A DNA stretch of 37,116 bases from CAYGLV01 sp964351025 (GTDB lineage Bacteria > Actinomycetota > Thermoleophilia > Gaiellales > Gaiellaceae): positions 1-37,116 of the forward strand of contig CAYGLV010000020.1 of NCBI GenBank assembly GCA_964351025.1, read 5' to 3'. The notes under the pieces were generated by a model. It was not told the origin of the DNA. It worked only from the letters and a program-made list of their open reading frames with translations, and ran no database searches. The translations under genes were made by a program, and so were the position numbers. Positions 7,943-15,996 of the stretch are shown piece by piece. Position 1 is the first letter of the stretch, and each line of letters begins with the position of its first letter.

Positions 7943-9126
7943 CGGGACGCACCAAGCGGGTCCGCTTCTGGGCGGTACTCACGCTGCTGGTGGGAGCCCT
8001 CTCGCTTCTCGCCGCGGGTTGCGGCGGGGGCGACAAGGGGGCAACACCTGAGGGCGCGCTGACCGAGCTCGGCTCCGGCGAGGGCGCGGTCAACCTGATC
8101 GCCTGGGCCGGCTATGTCGAAGACGGCTCGACCGACCCGAAGGTGGACTGGGTCACATCGTTCGAGGACGAGACCGGCTGCCAGGTGAATGTCAAGACCG
8201 GCAACACCTCCGACGAGATGGTGACGCTGATGCGCACCGGCGACTATGACGGCGTCTCGGCGTCGGGCGACGCGACTCTGCGCCTGATCGCCGCCGGCGA
8301 CGTCGCGCCGGTGAACACGGATCTCATCCCGAACTACGCCGATGTCTACGAGGGGCTGAAGGATCAGCCGCACAACTCGGTGGACAGCGTCATGTACGGC
8401 GTGCCTCATGGCCGCGGTGCGAACCTGCTGATGTGGCGGACCGACAAGGTCGATCCGGCCCCGGATAGCTGGAGCGTCGTCTGGGACGAGAACTCGCCGT
8501 ACAAGGGCAGCGTGACCGCGTACGACAGCCCGATCTACATCGCGGATGCGGCCGTCTACCTGATGGCGACCCAGCCCGACCTCGGGATCACGAACCCGTA
8601 CGAGCTGGACGACGCGCAGTTCACCGCCGCCGTCGACCTGCTGAAGAAGCAGCGCACGATCATCGGCGAGTACTGGTCCGACTACACGAAGTCGATGGCT
8701 GCCTTCACGTCGGGCGAGAGCGCGGTCGGCACGACCTGGCAGATCATCGCCAACCTGCTCAAGGGGGAGAAGGTGGCGGTCGAGACGACGCTGCCGACGG
8801 AGGGCTCCACCGGTTGGTCGGACACGTGGATGATCTCGTCCAAGGCCGCCAACCCGAACTGCATGTACCTCTGGATGGACCACATCATCTCGCCCGAGGC
8901 GAATGCCGCGGTGTCGGAGTGGTTCGGCGAGGCGCCCTCGAACGCGAAGGCGTGCGACTTCACCGCCGACGCGACCCACTGCGACACGTTCCACGCAGCG
9001 GACGAGGCGTACTTCGAGCAGGTCTACTACTGGACCACGCCGCAGGCCGACTGCGGCGACGATCGGGGTGAGGTCTGCAAGGACTACTCCGAGTGGGTCC
9101 AGGCGTGGACCGAGATCAAGGGGTAG
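7939..9126 (+). CDS. potD: Extracellular polyamine-type solute-binding lipoprotein, PotD-like
   Basis: This membrane-anchored periplasmic-type binding protein of 395 residues delivers substrate to the importer. It has a positive N-terminus (TGRTKRVR), a hydrophobic core and a lipobox LLAAGC, followed by a GGGDKG linker. The mature part begins VNLIAWAGYVEDG, typical of PotD/PotF relatives. The C-terminal region carries four cysteines (KACDF, ATHCDTF, QADCGDD, EVCKDY), and one occurs earlier in ETGCQV, so exported disulphides are likely. The start is fixed by the ATGA overlap with potA. The substrate is inferred: PotD, PotF and GABA or betaine binders share this fold. The neighbouring aminotransferase supports an amine. 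Confidence 0.88.
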   Translation: MTGRTKRVRFWAVLTLLVGALSLLAAGCGGGDKGATPEGALTELGSGEGAVNLIAWAGYVEDGSTDPKVDWVTSFEDETGCQVNVKTGNTSDEMVTLMRTGDYDGVSASGDATLRLIAAGDVAPVNTDLIPNYADVYEGLKDQPHNSVDSVMYGVPHGRGANLLMWRTDKVDPAPDSWSVVWDENSPYKGSVTAYDSPIYIADAAVYLMATQPDLGITNPYELDDAQFTAAVDLLKKQRTIIGEYWSDYTKSMAAFTSGESAVGTTWQIIANLLKGEKVAVETTLPTEGSTGWSDTWMISSKAANPNCMYLWMDHIISPEANAAVSEWFGEAPSNAKACDFTADATHCDTFHAADEAYFEQVYYWTTPQADCGDDRGEVCKDYSEWVQAWTEIKG

Positions 9127-10032
9127 TTGAGCTCGGTCCCTGACGAAGCGCAGGCGCCGCCCCGGGTTGGCCCGGGGCGGCGCCTGGCGTCATTCCTGTA
9201 CCGCCGCCCGAAGTTGCAGCTCTCGCTGCTGCTGGCCGGGCCTCTCGGGTGGCTCGTGCTCGCCTACCTCGGCTCACTGGCCGTGCTGTTCGTGGCCGCG
9301 TTCTGGCGGCTCGACCCCTTCACGGCCCAGATCATCCACGACTACTCGTTCGGGAACTTCCGGACGCTCTGGGAGAACGACGTCTACCGCGCGATCACGC
9401 AGCGCACCGTCGGCATCGCCGCCGCCGTCACGATCACCGATGCGCTGCTCGCCTTCCCGATCGCCTTCTACATGGCCAAGATCGCCTCGCCGCGGACGCG
9501 CGCCCTGCTGCTGATCGCCGTGCTGATGCCGCTCTGGGCGAGCTACCTCGTCAAGGTCTACGCCTGGCGGATCATCCTCCAGGAGTCGGGGCCGCTGAAC
9601 TGGCTGCTCGACCCGTTCGGCCTCAGCGGGCCCGGCTTCGGCAACGTCGCCACGTGGCTCGTCTTCTCGTATCTGTGGCTGCCGTACATGATCCTGCCGG
9701 TCTACGCGGGGCTTGAGCGGATCCCCGGATCGCTGCTCGAAGCCTCGGCTGACCTCGGCGGCAGGGCGCCGCGAACCTTCCTCCGGGTCGTCCTGCCGAT
9801 CGCCTTCCCGGCGGTCGTTGCCGGCTCGATCTTCACTTTCTCCCTGACGCTCGGCGACTACATCACGCCGCAGCTCGTCTCGAGCACGCAGTTCATCGGC
9901 AACGTCGTCTACACCAATGTCGGCGTGGCGAACAACCTGCCGCTTGCGGCCGCGTTCGCGACCGTACCGGTTGCGGTGATGATCCTCTACCTGCTCGGCG
10001 CCCGGCGCGTGGGCGCCTTCAGGAGCCTGTGA
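9127..10032 (+). CDS. potB: ABC transporter permease, PotB-like
   Basis: This is one of the two transmembrane subunits of the importer, 301 residues with about six membrane helices. The TTG start directly follows the potD stop (9124-9126). After a polar N-terminus of about 30 residues comes LAGPLGWLVLAYLGSLAVLF. The ATPase-coupling EAA loop is visible as LLEASADLGGRAPRTFLRVVLPIAFP. The C-terminal half ends in a helix around VPVAVMILYLLG. The final TGA overlaps the start of potC. The order A-D-B-C differs from the E. coli A-B-C-D order but keeps the same parts. Confidence 0.9.
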   Translation: MSSVPDEAQAPPRVGPGRRLASFLYRRPKLQLSLLLAGPLGWLVLAYLGSLAVLFVAAFWRLDPFTAQIIHDYSFGNFRTLWENDVYRAITQRTVGIAAAVTITDALLAFPIAFYMAKIASPRTRALLLIAVLMPLWASYLVKVYAWRIILQESGPLNWLLDPFGLSGPGFGNVATWLVFSYLWLPYMILPVYAGLERIPGSLLEASADLGGRAPRTFLRVVLPIAFPAVVAGSIFTFSLTLGDYITPQLVSSTQFIGNVVYTNVGVANNLPLAAAFATVPVAVMILYLLGARRVGAFRSL

Positions 10033-10850
10033 TGGTCGAGTCCCGGCTCGCCAGGTGGCTCCTGCGGGGAGCGTCCGCCCTGACGCTCGCCTTCATCTAC
10101 CTGCCGCTGCTCGTGATCGGCCTCTACGCCTTCAACGAGAGCCGGATCCAGTCGTGGCCGATCAAGGGGCTGACGCTGAAGTGGTTTGGCAAGGCGATCC
10201 ACAACGAGGGCGCGCGCGAGGCGCTCACCGTCTCGCTCAAGGCGGGGCTCGGCGCGACCGCGATCGCGCTCATCCTCGGCACGCTGGCCTCGCTGGCGGT
10301 CGCCCGCTACCAGTTCTTCGGGCGGGAGACGATCTCGTTCCTCGTCATCCTCCCGATCGCGCTGCCGGGGATCGTCACCGGCATGGCGCTGAACGCAACC
10401 TTCCGAACCGTGCTCGACCCGTTCGGCGTCGGGTTCGGCCTCTTCACGATCATCGTCGGCCACGCCACCTTCTGCATCGTGGTCGTCTACAACAACGTCG
10501 TCGCGCGGCTCCGCCGCACGGCGCGCTCACTCGACGAGGCCTCGGCCGACCTCGGCGCCGACACGTGGCAGACGTTCCGCTATGTCACCTTCCCGCAGCT
10601 CCGCTCAGCCGTGCTCGCGGGCGCGCTGCTCGCCTTCGGGCTCTCGTTCGACGAGGTGATCGTGACGACGTTCACCGCCGGCCCGGACCAGACGCTTCCG
10701 ATCTGGATCCTCAACAACCTCTCGCGCCCGAATCAGCTGCCGATCGTGAACGTTGTCGCCGTCTTCGTGATCCTGCTCTCGATGATCCCCGTCTATGTGG
10801 CGCAGCGGCTCTCGAGGGACTCGGGCGCCGGCGTCACTGCGCGGCGGTGA
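10032..10850 (+). CDS. potC: ABC transporter permease, PotC-like
   Basis: This is the second transmembrane subunit. It has 272 residues from the ATG at 10032, or 273 if the adjacent GTG at 10029 is used; both overlap the potB stop. It has about six helices, starting ALTLAFIYLPLLVIGLYAFNES as PotC proteins usually do, and the EAA loop SLDEASADLGADTWQTFRYVTFP. Two segments (PIALPGIVTGMAL and SFDEVIVTTFTAG) are characteristic of PotC. Last gene of the operon. Its 3' end overlaps the convergent Cys/Met enzyme gene by 17 bp, with no visible terminator between them. Confidence 0.9.
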   Translation: MVESRLARWLLRGASALTLAFIYLPLLVIGLYAFNESRIQSWPIKGLTLKWFGKAIHNEGAREALTVSLKAGLGATAIALILGTLASLAVARYQFFGRETISFLVILPIALPGIVTGMALNATFRTVLDPFGVGFGLFTIIVGHATFCIVVVYNNVVARLRRTARSLDEASADLGADTWQTFRYVTFPQLRSAVLAGALLAFGLSFDEVIVTTFTAGPDQTLPIWILNNLSRPNQLPIVNVVAVFVILLSMIPVYVAQRLSRDSGAGVTARR

Positions 10851-11889
10851 GCGCCGCCTCGAGGTCGGCCCAGAGGTCCTCGACGTCCTCGACGCCGACG
10901 GAGAGGCGGAGCAGCCCTTCGGGGACACGGTCGCCCTCCCAGCGATGGCGCGATTCGAGGCTCGACTCCACACCGCCGAGCGAGGTCTGGTTCGCGATCA
11001 GGCGCAAAGCGGTTTCGACCTTGCGCGCGGCCTCTCCGCCGTCGACGTCGAAGGAGAGGAGGCCGCCGAAGCCGCCCTCGAGGTAGCGCTCGGCGACGGG
11101 GTCGCCGAGGCCCGGGTAGCGGACGGTGGAGACAGCGGGGTGGGCCTGGAGGCGCCGGGCGAGCTCGAGCGCGGTCTCCGACTGGCGGCGGACGCGCAGG
11201 TGGAGGGTCTTCAGCCCGCGCAGGAGGAGCCACGCCGGGTCGGGCGCGGCGACGATCCCGCTCACCGTGCGGAAGGCGAGCAGGCGGTCGCGGTCGGCCT
11301 CGTCGCGGCAGGTCACGGCGCCGAGCAGGGCGTCGGAGTGGCCGGCAAGGTACTTCGTCGCGCTGTGCAGGACGAGGTCGGCGCCGTGCTCCAGCGGCCG
11401 CAGCAGCACCGGCGTCGAGGCGGTCGCGTCCACGAGCAGGCGCGCGCCGGCCGCGTGTGCCGCCTCGGCGTGGGCGGAGATGTCCGGGAAGGTCAGGAAG
11501 GGGTTGGCGGGCGCCTCGAGGCAGACCAGAGCGACGCCGTCCGGCGCGGGGCCGGTCTGGTCGAACTCAACCGACCGCAGGCCCCAGCGCTCGAGCATCT
11601 GGAGCGCGACCCAGGTGCCGTAGTACGCGCCCCGCGGCAGCGCGACGGTGTCGCCGGGCTCCAGCAGCGCGAGCACGACGGCGGTCGTCGCGCCGGCGCC
11701 AGAGGGAAAGAGGAGCGTGTGCCCCCCGTCGAGCTCGGACAGCACCCGCTCGGCCTCGGCGCCGACCGGGTGGCCGTAGCGCTGGTAGAGGAGTGGGCCG
11801 GGCTCCCCGTCCACGTACGGGAAGACCGTCGTCCGCTCGAGGCCGGTCGCCGAGTGCGCGGCTCGTGTCTCGGGCTTCACGGGGCTCAC
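10834..11889 (-). CDS. Cys/Met-metabolism PLP enzyme (cystathionine gamma-synthase/lyase family)
   Basis: This PLP enzyme belongs to the fold-type I gamma-family, with cystathionine gamma-synthase, gamma-lyase and O-acetylhomoserine sulfhydrylase. From the GTG at 11889 it has 351 residues, somewhat shorter than the usual 380-400. Visible features are the substrate loop YQRYGHPVGAEAE, the PLP-stacking segment PSGAGATTAVVLALLEPGD, LLVDATASTPVLLRPLEHGADL with the PLP aspartate, and the Schiff-base lysine in LVLHSATKYLAGHSD. The last 50 residues carry SLGGVESSLESRHR, close to the SLGG.ES signature of the family. The frame stays open to 12015, but this would run into the divergent carboxylase gene, so the GTG is preferred. 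The exact reaction cannot be decided from sequence alone. Confidence 0.82.
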   Translation of the reverse strand: MSPVKPETRAAHSATGLERTTVFPYVDGEPGPLLYQRYGHPVGAEAERVLSELDGGHTLLFPSGAGATTAVVLALLEPGDTVALPRGAYYGTWVALQMLERWGLRSVEFDQTGPAPDGVALVCLEAPANPFLTFPDISAHAEAAHAAGARLLVDATASTPVLLRPLEHGADLVLHSATKYLAGHSDALLGAVTCRDEADRDRLLAFRTVSGIVAAPDPAWLLLRGLKTLHLRVRRQSETALELARRLQAHPAVSTVRYPGLGDPVAERYLEGGFGGLLSFDVDGGEAARKVETALRLIANQTSLGGVESSLESRHRWEGDRVPEGLLRLSVGVEDVEDLWADLEAALTAAQ

Positions 11890-11894
11890 TGTAC

Positions 11895-11900
11895 TAGTCT
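11895..11900 (+). promoter_or_regulatory. Candidate -10 box for the carboxylase beta subunit gene
   Basis: TAGTCT fits TANNNT and lies 8 nt before the ATG at 11909, in a 19-bp divergent spacer that has no Shine-Dalgarno. A leaderless start is likely. No convincing -35 element is seen. Confidence 0.45.
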
Positions 11901-11908
11901 CCGCCTCG

Positions 11909-13465
11909 ATGGCCGACACGACGAAGGGCAAGCTCGAGCGGCTCCGGGCCCTGCGCGAGGAGTCCCTCCACCAGGCGAGCGAGAAGTCCGTGGCGCGGCA
12001 GCGGGAGCGGGGCAAGCTGCTCGCGCGCGAGCGGGTCGAGAAGCTGCTCGACCCCGGCTCGTTCGTCGAGCTCGACCGCTACGTCCGCCACCGCGAGGTC
12101 GAGTTCGGGATGCGGGAGCAGCGGCCCTGGGGCGACGCGGTCGTCACCGGCTACGGAACGGTGTTCGGGCGCAAGGTCTTCGTGTTCTCCCAGGACTTCA
12201 CCATCTTCGGCGGCAGCCTCTCGGAGGTCTTCGCCGAGAAGATCTGCAAGGTGATGGACATGGCCGTCAAGTACGGCTGCCCGGTGATCGGGATCAACGA
12301 CTCCGGCGGCGCGCGGATCCAGGAGGGCGTCGTCTCGCTGGCAGGCTACGCGGAGATCTTCTGGCGCAACGTCCAGACCTCGGGCGTCGTCCCCCAGATC
12401 TCGCTCGTGATGGGCCCCTGCGCCGGAGGCGCGGTCTACTCGCCGGCGATCACCGACTTCGTGCTGATGGTCGAGGGCTCGTCGTACATGTTCATCACGG
12501 GTCCCGATGTCGTGAAGGCGGTGACCGGTGAGGACGTGAGCTTCGAGGATCTCGGCGGTGCGGCCGCCCACGCGACGAAGTCGGGCGTCGCCCATTTCAC
12601 GTCGCCCGACGAGGAGTCGTGTCTCGAGGATGCGCGCTACCTGCTCTCGTTCCTACCGCAGAACAACCTCGAGTCGCCGCCGTACGCGGCGCCGAGCGAT
12701 CCGGTGGAGCGTGAGGAGGCTTCGCTCGACACACTCGTCCCCGACGCCGCGAACAAGCCGTACGACATGCACCAGGTGATCCGGGCGGTGGTGGACGACG
12801 GCGAGTTCCTCGAGGTTCAGGGGCGTCACGCCGAGAACATCGTCTGCGGCTTCGCACGCCTCGGCGGGCACGCGGTCGGCATCGTCGGCAACCAGCCCGC
12901 GGCCCTTGCCGGCGTGCTCGACATCGACGCCTCGGTCAAGGCGGCGCGCTTCGTACGCACGTGCGACGCCTTCAACGTCCCGCTCGTCACCTTCGTGGAC
13001 GTGCCTGGCTTCCTGCCCGGGACGGCGCAGGAGTGGGGCGGGATCATCCGCCACGGCGCGAAGCTCCTCTACGCCTACGCGGAGGCGACGGTGCCGAAGC
13101 TGACCGTGATCACACGCAAGGCCTACGGCGGGGCGTACGACGTCATGAGCTCCAAGCACATCCGCGCAGACTTCAACGTCGCGTGGCCGACAGCCGAGGT
13201 CGCCGTGATGGGTCCGGAGGGCGCGGTCAACATCATCTTCCGCGACGAGATCGCGCAGGCGGCCGATCCGGACGTGAAGCGCGCGGAGCTGATCGCCGAC
13301 TACAAGGAGCGGTTCGCAAACCCGTACACCGCCGCCGAGCGCGGCTACGTCGACCAGGTGATCGAGCCGCGCCGCACGCGCCCGGTGCTGATCTCGGCGC
13401 TCGAGACGGCGCTCGGCAAGCGCGAGCCGAAGCCCAAGCGCAAGCACGGCAACATCCCGCTCTGA
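11909..13465 (+). CDS. pccB: Acyl-CoA (propionyl-CoA) carboxylase beta subunit
   Basis: This is the carboxyltransferase subunit that moves carboxylate from biotin to acetyl- or propionyl-CoA. It has 518 residues, a normal length. The N-terminal half has VFSQDFTIFGGSLSEVFAEK, the acyl-CoA oxyanion region INDSGGARIQEGVVSLAGY, and MGPCAGGAVYSPA. The C-terminal half has VDVPGFLPGTAQEWGGIIRHGAKLL, ITRKAYGGAYDVMSSKH and a typical end KRKHGNIPL. The biotin carboxylase/BCCP partner is about 5.3 kb downstream at 18802-20580. The PccB-like motifs and the sucCD genes nearby favour propionyl-CoA, but substrate choice depends on one active-site residue that I did not place with certainty. Confidence 0.92.
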   Translation: MADTTKGKLERLRALREESLHQASEKSVARQRERGKLLARERVEKLLDPGSFVELDRYVRHREVEFGMREQRPWGDAVVTGYGTVFGRKVFVFSQDFTIFGGSLSEVFAEKICKVMDMAVKYGCPVIGINDSGGARIQEGVVSLAGYAEIFWRNVQTSGVVPQISLVMGPCAGGAVYSPAITDFVLMVEGSSYMFITGPDVVKAVTGEDVSFEDLGGAAAHATKSGVAHFTSPDEESCLEDARYLLSFLPQNNLESPPYAAPSDPVEREEASLDTLVPDAANKPYDMHQVIRAVVDDGEFLEVQGRHAENIVCGFARLGGHAVGIVGNQPAALAGVLDIDASVKAARFVRTCDAFNVPLVTFVDVPGFLPGTAQEWGGIIRHGAKLLYAYAEATVPKLTVITRKAYGGAYDVMSSKHIRADFNVAWPTAEVAVMGPEGAVNIIFRDEIAQAADPDVKRAELIADYKERFANPYTAAERGYVDQVIEPRRTRPVLISALETALGKREPKPKRKHGNIPL

Positions 13466-13491
13466 GCCGCTCGGCCGGGCGGCTCCCGCCG

Positions 13492-13510
13492 GGCGGAGCC
13501 CGGCTCCGCC
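13492..13510. terminator. GC-rich hairpin between convergent genes
   Basis: GGCGGAGC (13492-13499) and GCTCCGCC (13503-13510) form a perfect 8-bp stem with a 3-nt loop. It lies 27 bp after the carboxylase stop, in the spacer before the convergent GNAT gene. No T-run follows, so any terminator function is uncertain. The rest of the spacer (13466-13614) shows only GC-rich sequence. Confidence 0.45.
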
Positions 13511-13614
13511 GCCCTGACGCCGCTCGCGGCACGCGGCTCTCCGGGTCTGGCCATCCGGCCTATCCCCTCCGGCCGCGCACCGCGAGCGACGCCCCGAGCG
13601 ACTCAGAGCAAGCT

Positions 13615-14445
13615 CTAGATGAACGCATATTCGACCGAGTCGCAGACGCGCTCGTAGCCGATGTCGACGTAGATCTTGTTCGAGGTCGGGTTGGCGAGGT
13701 TGGTGTAGAGGAAGCAGAAGCGGCGCCCGGCAGCGAGCTGCCGCGCAGAGACGTGGGCCGTGAGCGCGCTCGCGTACCCCTGGCCGCGGAGCTCGGGGGG
13801 TGTGTAGACGGGCCCGATGCGGATGCCGGTCGGGGTCGGGCTGCCGAAGCCGACCGCGGAGACCGGCCGGCCCCCGTCCTCCCAGAGCGCGATCCCGCCG
13901 GCCGGCTCGGCGAGCTTGTGGTCGACGTTCCGCGCGATCCGGTCATCGTCGGGTGCCGGCTCGTGGAGCGCCTCGACCGCGAACGCCCGCCACCAGTCGA
14001 GCAGGAGTGGCCGGTCAGCGCGCGTCGCGGCGCGCGGGCGGCCAGCCGCCGGTCGCGACGGCGTGACGACGGCGTGCAGCGCGTAGATCCCCTGGTGTGC
14101 GCGTGGCTCCGCGCGCGCGCCCCAGGCGGCGACGAAGCGGTCCACCTCGGGCACGGCTCCGACGACGCCCGGCAGCGGCCCTTCGATCGCGCGTGCCAGC
14201 GCGTCGACCGCGTCGTCGGATCCGCGCGCGACGACGAGGTTGTGCGGCGGCGTGCGGAGCGCCGCGCCCACGACGGTCCCGTCTTGCTCCGCAAGCCAGA
14301 ACGCGAACTCGGGATAGACGTGGGGGTGGTCCCGGAGCGTTCCCGCGAGCCCGAGCATCAGGTTGTGCCGCGCCTCGTCGGCGAGCAGCAAGGGCGCACC
14401 GCGCGCGAGGAAGTCGGCCGGGTCGAAGAGCTGGACAACCTCCAT
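13615..14445 (-). CDS. GNAT-family N-acetyltransferase
   Basis: This is an acetyl-CoA-dependent acyltransferase of unknown substrate, with 276 residues. The C-terminal GNAT domain has the acetyl-CoA pyrophosphate loop RGQGYASALTAHVS (motif A), preceded by RIGPVYTPPEL. FCFLYTNLANPTSNKIYVDIGYERV is the motif B region with the NPxSNxIY pattern common in FR47-like proteins. The N-terminal half (about 1-130) is less conserved and may be a degenerate second GNAT fold. The ATG at 14445 is preceded by TAAACT and a 6-nt gap, with no Shine-Dalgarno, so it is probably leaderless. It shares its promoter region with the divergent molybdate regulator gene, but a functional link is not shown. Confidence 0.8.
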   Translation of the reverse strand: MEVVQLFDPADFLARGAPLLLADEARHNLMLGLAGTLRDHPHVYPEFAFWLAEQDGTVVGAALRTPPHNLVVARGSDDAVDALARAIEGPLPGVVGAVPEVDRFVAAWGARAEPRAHQGIYALHAVVTPSRPAAGRPRAATRADRPLLLDWWRAFAVEALHEPAPDDDRIARNVDHKLAEPAGGIALWEDGGRPVSAVGFGSPTPTGIRIGPVYTPPELRGQGYASALTAHVSARQLAAGRRFCFLYTNLANPTSNKIYVDIGYERVCDSVEYAFI

Positions 14446-14451
14446 CGGTAC

Positions 14452-14461
14452 AGTTTAAGCT
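14452..14461. promoter_or_regulatory. Overlapping divergent -10 boxes (GNAT / HTH-Mop)
   Basis: On the minus strand TAAACT (14457 to 14452) lies 6 nt before the GNAT ATG at 14445. On the plus strand TAAGCT (14456-14461) lies 9 nt before the regulator ATG at 14471. The two boxes share two bases, so RNA polymerase can probably occupy only one side at a time. The spacer between the two start codons is only 25 bp. Confidence 0.55.
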
Positions 14462-14470
14462 GGATAGGTA

Positions 14471-14848
14471 ATGCCTAGGCAGACCTACAGCGCCGCCGAA
14501 GCGGCGCGCGCGCTCGGCATCTCCATCGACACGCTCCGGCGCTGGGATCGCTCCGGGAAGATCCGCGTCGAGCGCGACGCGGCCAACCGGCGCATCGTGC
14601 CCGGCGCCGAGGTCGAGCGGCTGCGCGGGGCCTCCGGCGACGAGACGATCTCCGCGCGCAACCGCTTCCGCGGCGTCGTGCGGGAGGTGCGGTTCGACGG
14701 GTTGCTCGCACAGGTCGAGATCGACGTCACCGAGCCGGCGCGCGTGGTCGCGCTCATCACGCGCGACTCGGCGGAGCGGCTCGGGCTGAAGCCGGGGATG
14801 AGCGCCGCCGGGGTCGTCAAGGCGACCTCGGTGATGGTCGAGCGGTGA
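14471..14848 (+). CDS. HTH-Mop one-component molybdate-responsive regulator
   Basis: This is a 125-residue putative DNA-binding protein with a molybdate-binding domain. Residues about 5-55 form a MerR/excisionase-type helix-turn-helix (YSAAEAARALGISIDTLRRWDRSG followed by the RRIVPGAEVERL wing). Residues about 60-125 form a Mop/TOBE domain: SARNRFRGVVREVRFDGLLAQVEI, ITRDSAERLGLKPGM, and a terminal KATSVMVER, all hallmark molybdo-pterin-binding protein patterns. It overlaps the downstream molybdate-type transporter gene by 4 bp (GTGA, 14845-14848), which supports a molybdenum role. The gene probably regulates itself and the transporter. Binding of molybdate is known for the Mop family; its role here is inferred. 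Confidence 0.85.
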   Translation: MPRQTYSAAEAARALGISIDTLRRWDRSGKIRVERDAANRRIVPGAEVERLRGASGDETISARNRFRGVVREVRFDGLLAQVEIDVTEPARVVALITRDSAERLGLKPGMSAAGVVKATSVMVER

Positions 14849-15996
14849 CGGCAGGAGTCGCCGTCCTCACGCGCCTGGGGGTTCGGCTCGATCGCTTCGA
14901 GCTGGCGGCCGCCTTCGCCGACCTCGGCGTGCTCGTGCCGATCGCGGTCGCGCTGATCGTCAAGAACGGACTGCAGCCGACAGCGGTGCTGCTGCCGGCG
15001 GGACTGCTCTACATCGCTGCGGCGATCGCCTTCCGCCTGCCGATTCCCGTGCAGCCGCTCAAGGCCTTCGGTGCGATCGCGATCGCGAAGGGCCTCGGTC
15101 TCGACGAGATCGCCGCGGGCGCGCTCCTGATGGGCGCGATCTTCCTCGTCCTCGGCACCTCGGGCCTGATCGATCTCGCCGCCCGCGCGTTTCCGAAGCC
15201 GGTCGTGCGCGGCGTCCAGCTCACGGTTGGGATCCTCTTCCTCAAGATCGCCTGGAAGCTCGTGCGCGAGCCTCCGACGTCCTTCGACCTGCACGGCCTC
15301 TCCCGCGGCTGGCTGCTCGCCCTCTCCCTGCTCGTGCTGGGCTCGCTGCTCCTCCGCCGGCGCGTGCCGGTCGCGCTCGTGCTCGCGGCCGTCGCGGTCG
15401 GAGTGATGGCCGCCACGGCCGGCGACGTCGCCTATGGCCCCTCGCCGCTCTCGTTCCCCTCGCTCGACGGCGCGACCTTCTGGTCGGCCTTCATCGTGCT
15501 CGTCCTGCCTCAGCTCCCGCTGACGTTCGCCAATTCCTGCCTCGCAACCGCCGACGCTGCCCGGAGCTACTTCGGCGAGCGGGCCGCGCGCGTCCGGCCG
15601 GGCCGCCTGGCGACCTCGCTCGGGCTCGCCAACCTCTTCAGTGGCGCGATCGGCGGCATGCCCGTCTGCCACGGGGCCGGCGGACTGACCGCCCACTACT
15701 CGCACGGCGCCCGCACTGCCGGCGCACCGCTCGCGATCGGAGGGCTGCTGGTCGCGCTCGCAGTCGCGCTCGGAGCGGGGCTCGGCGGGCTGCTGACGGC
15801 CTTCCCGCTACCGATCCTCGCCGGCCTGCTTGCGGGCGCAGGCCTGCTCCACATCGGCCTCCTGCGTGACCTCCGCGCGCCCGCGCACATCGCCCTCGCG
15901 GTCGCGATCGGCATCGTCGGCGCGGAGGTGCATCTGGCGCTCGCGCTCGCGGGCGGCCTCGTCGTCTGGTGGGGCGCCGTCGCGCTCCGGCGCTAG
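14845..15996 (+). CDS. MOT1-type molybdate/sulfate transporter
   Basis: This is an integral membrane protein of 383 residues with about 10 hydrophobic segments. It carries the two signature stretches of the MOT1 family: PIPVQPLKAFGAIAIAKGLG near residue 65 and GGMPVCHGAGGLTAHYSHGA near residue 270. LPQLPLTFANSCLATADAAR is also typical. MOT1 proteins in plants and algae import molybdate with high affinity, and bacterial relatives sit with molybdenum genes. The GTG start overlaps the stop of the HTH-Mop gene, so the two are co-translated. The 3' end overlaps the convergent GGDEF/HD-GYP gene through a shared CTAG stop (15993-15996). Sulfate as substrate cannot be excluded, but the upstream Mop domain favours molybdate. 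Confidence 0.87.
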   Translation: MTAGVAVLTRLGVRLDRFELAAAFADLGVLVPIAVALIVKNGLQPTAVLLPAGLLYIAAAIAFRLPIPVQPLKAFGAIAIAKGLGLDEIAAGALLMGAIFLVLGTSGLIDLAARAFPKPVVRGVQLTVGILFLKIAWKLVREPPTSFDLHGLSRGWLLALSLLVLGSLLLRRRVPVALVLAAVAVGVMAATAGDVAYGPSPLSFPSLDGATFWSAFIVLVLPQLPLTFANSCLATADAARSYFGERAARVRPGRLATSLGLANLFSGAIGGMPVCHGAGGLTAHYSHGARTAGAPLAIGGLLVALAVALGAGLGGLLTAFPLPILAGLLAGAGLLHIGLLRDLRAPAHIALAVAIGIVGAEVHLALALAGGLVVWWGAVALRR

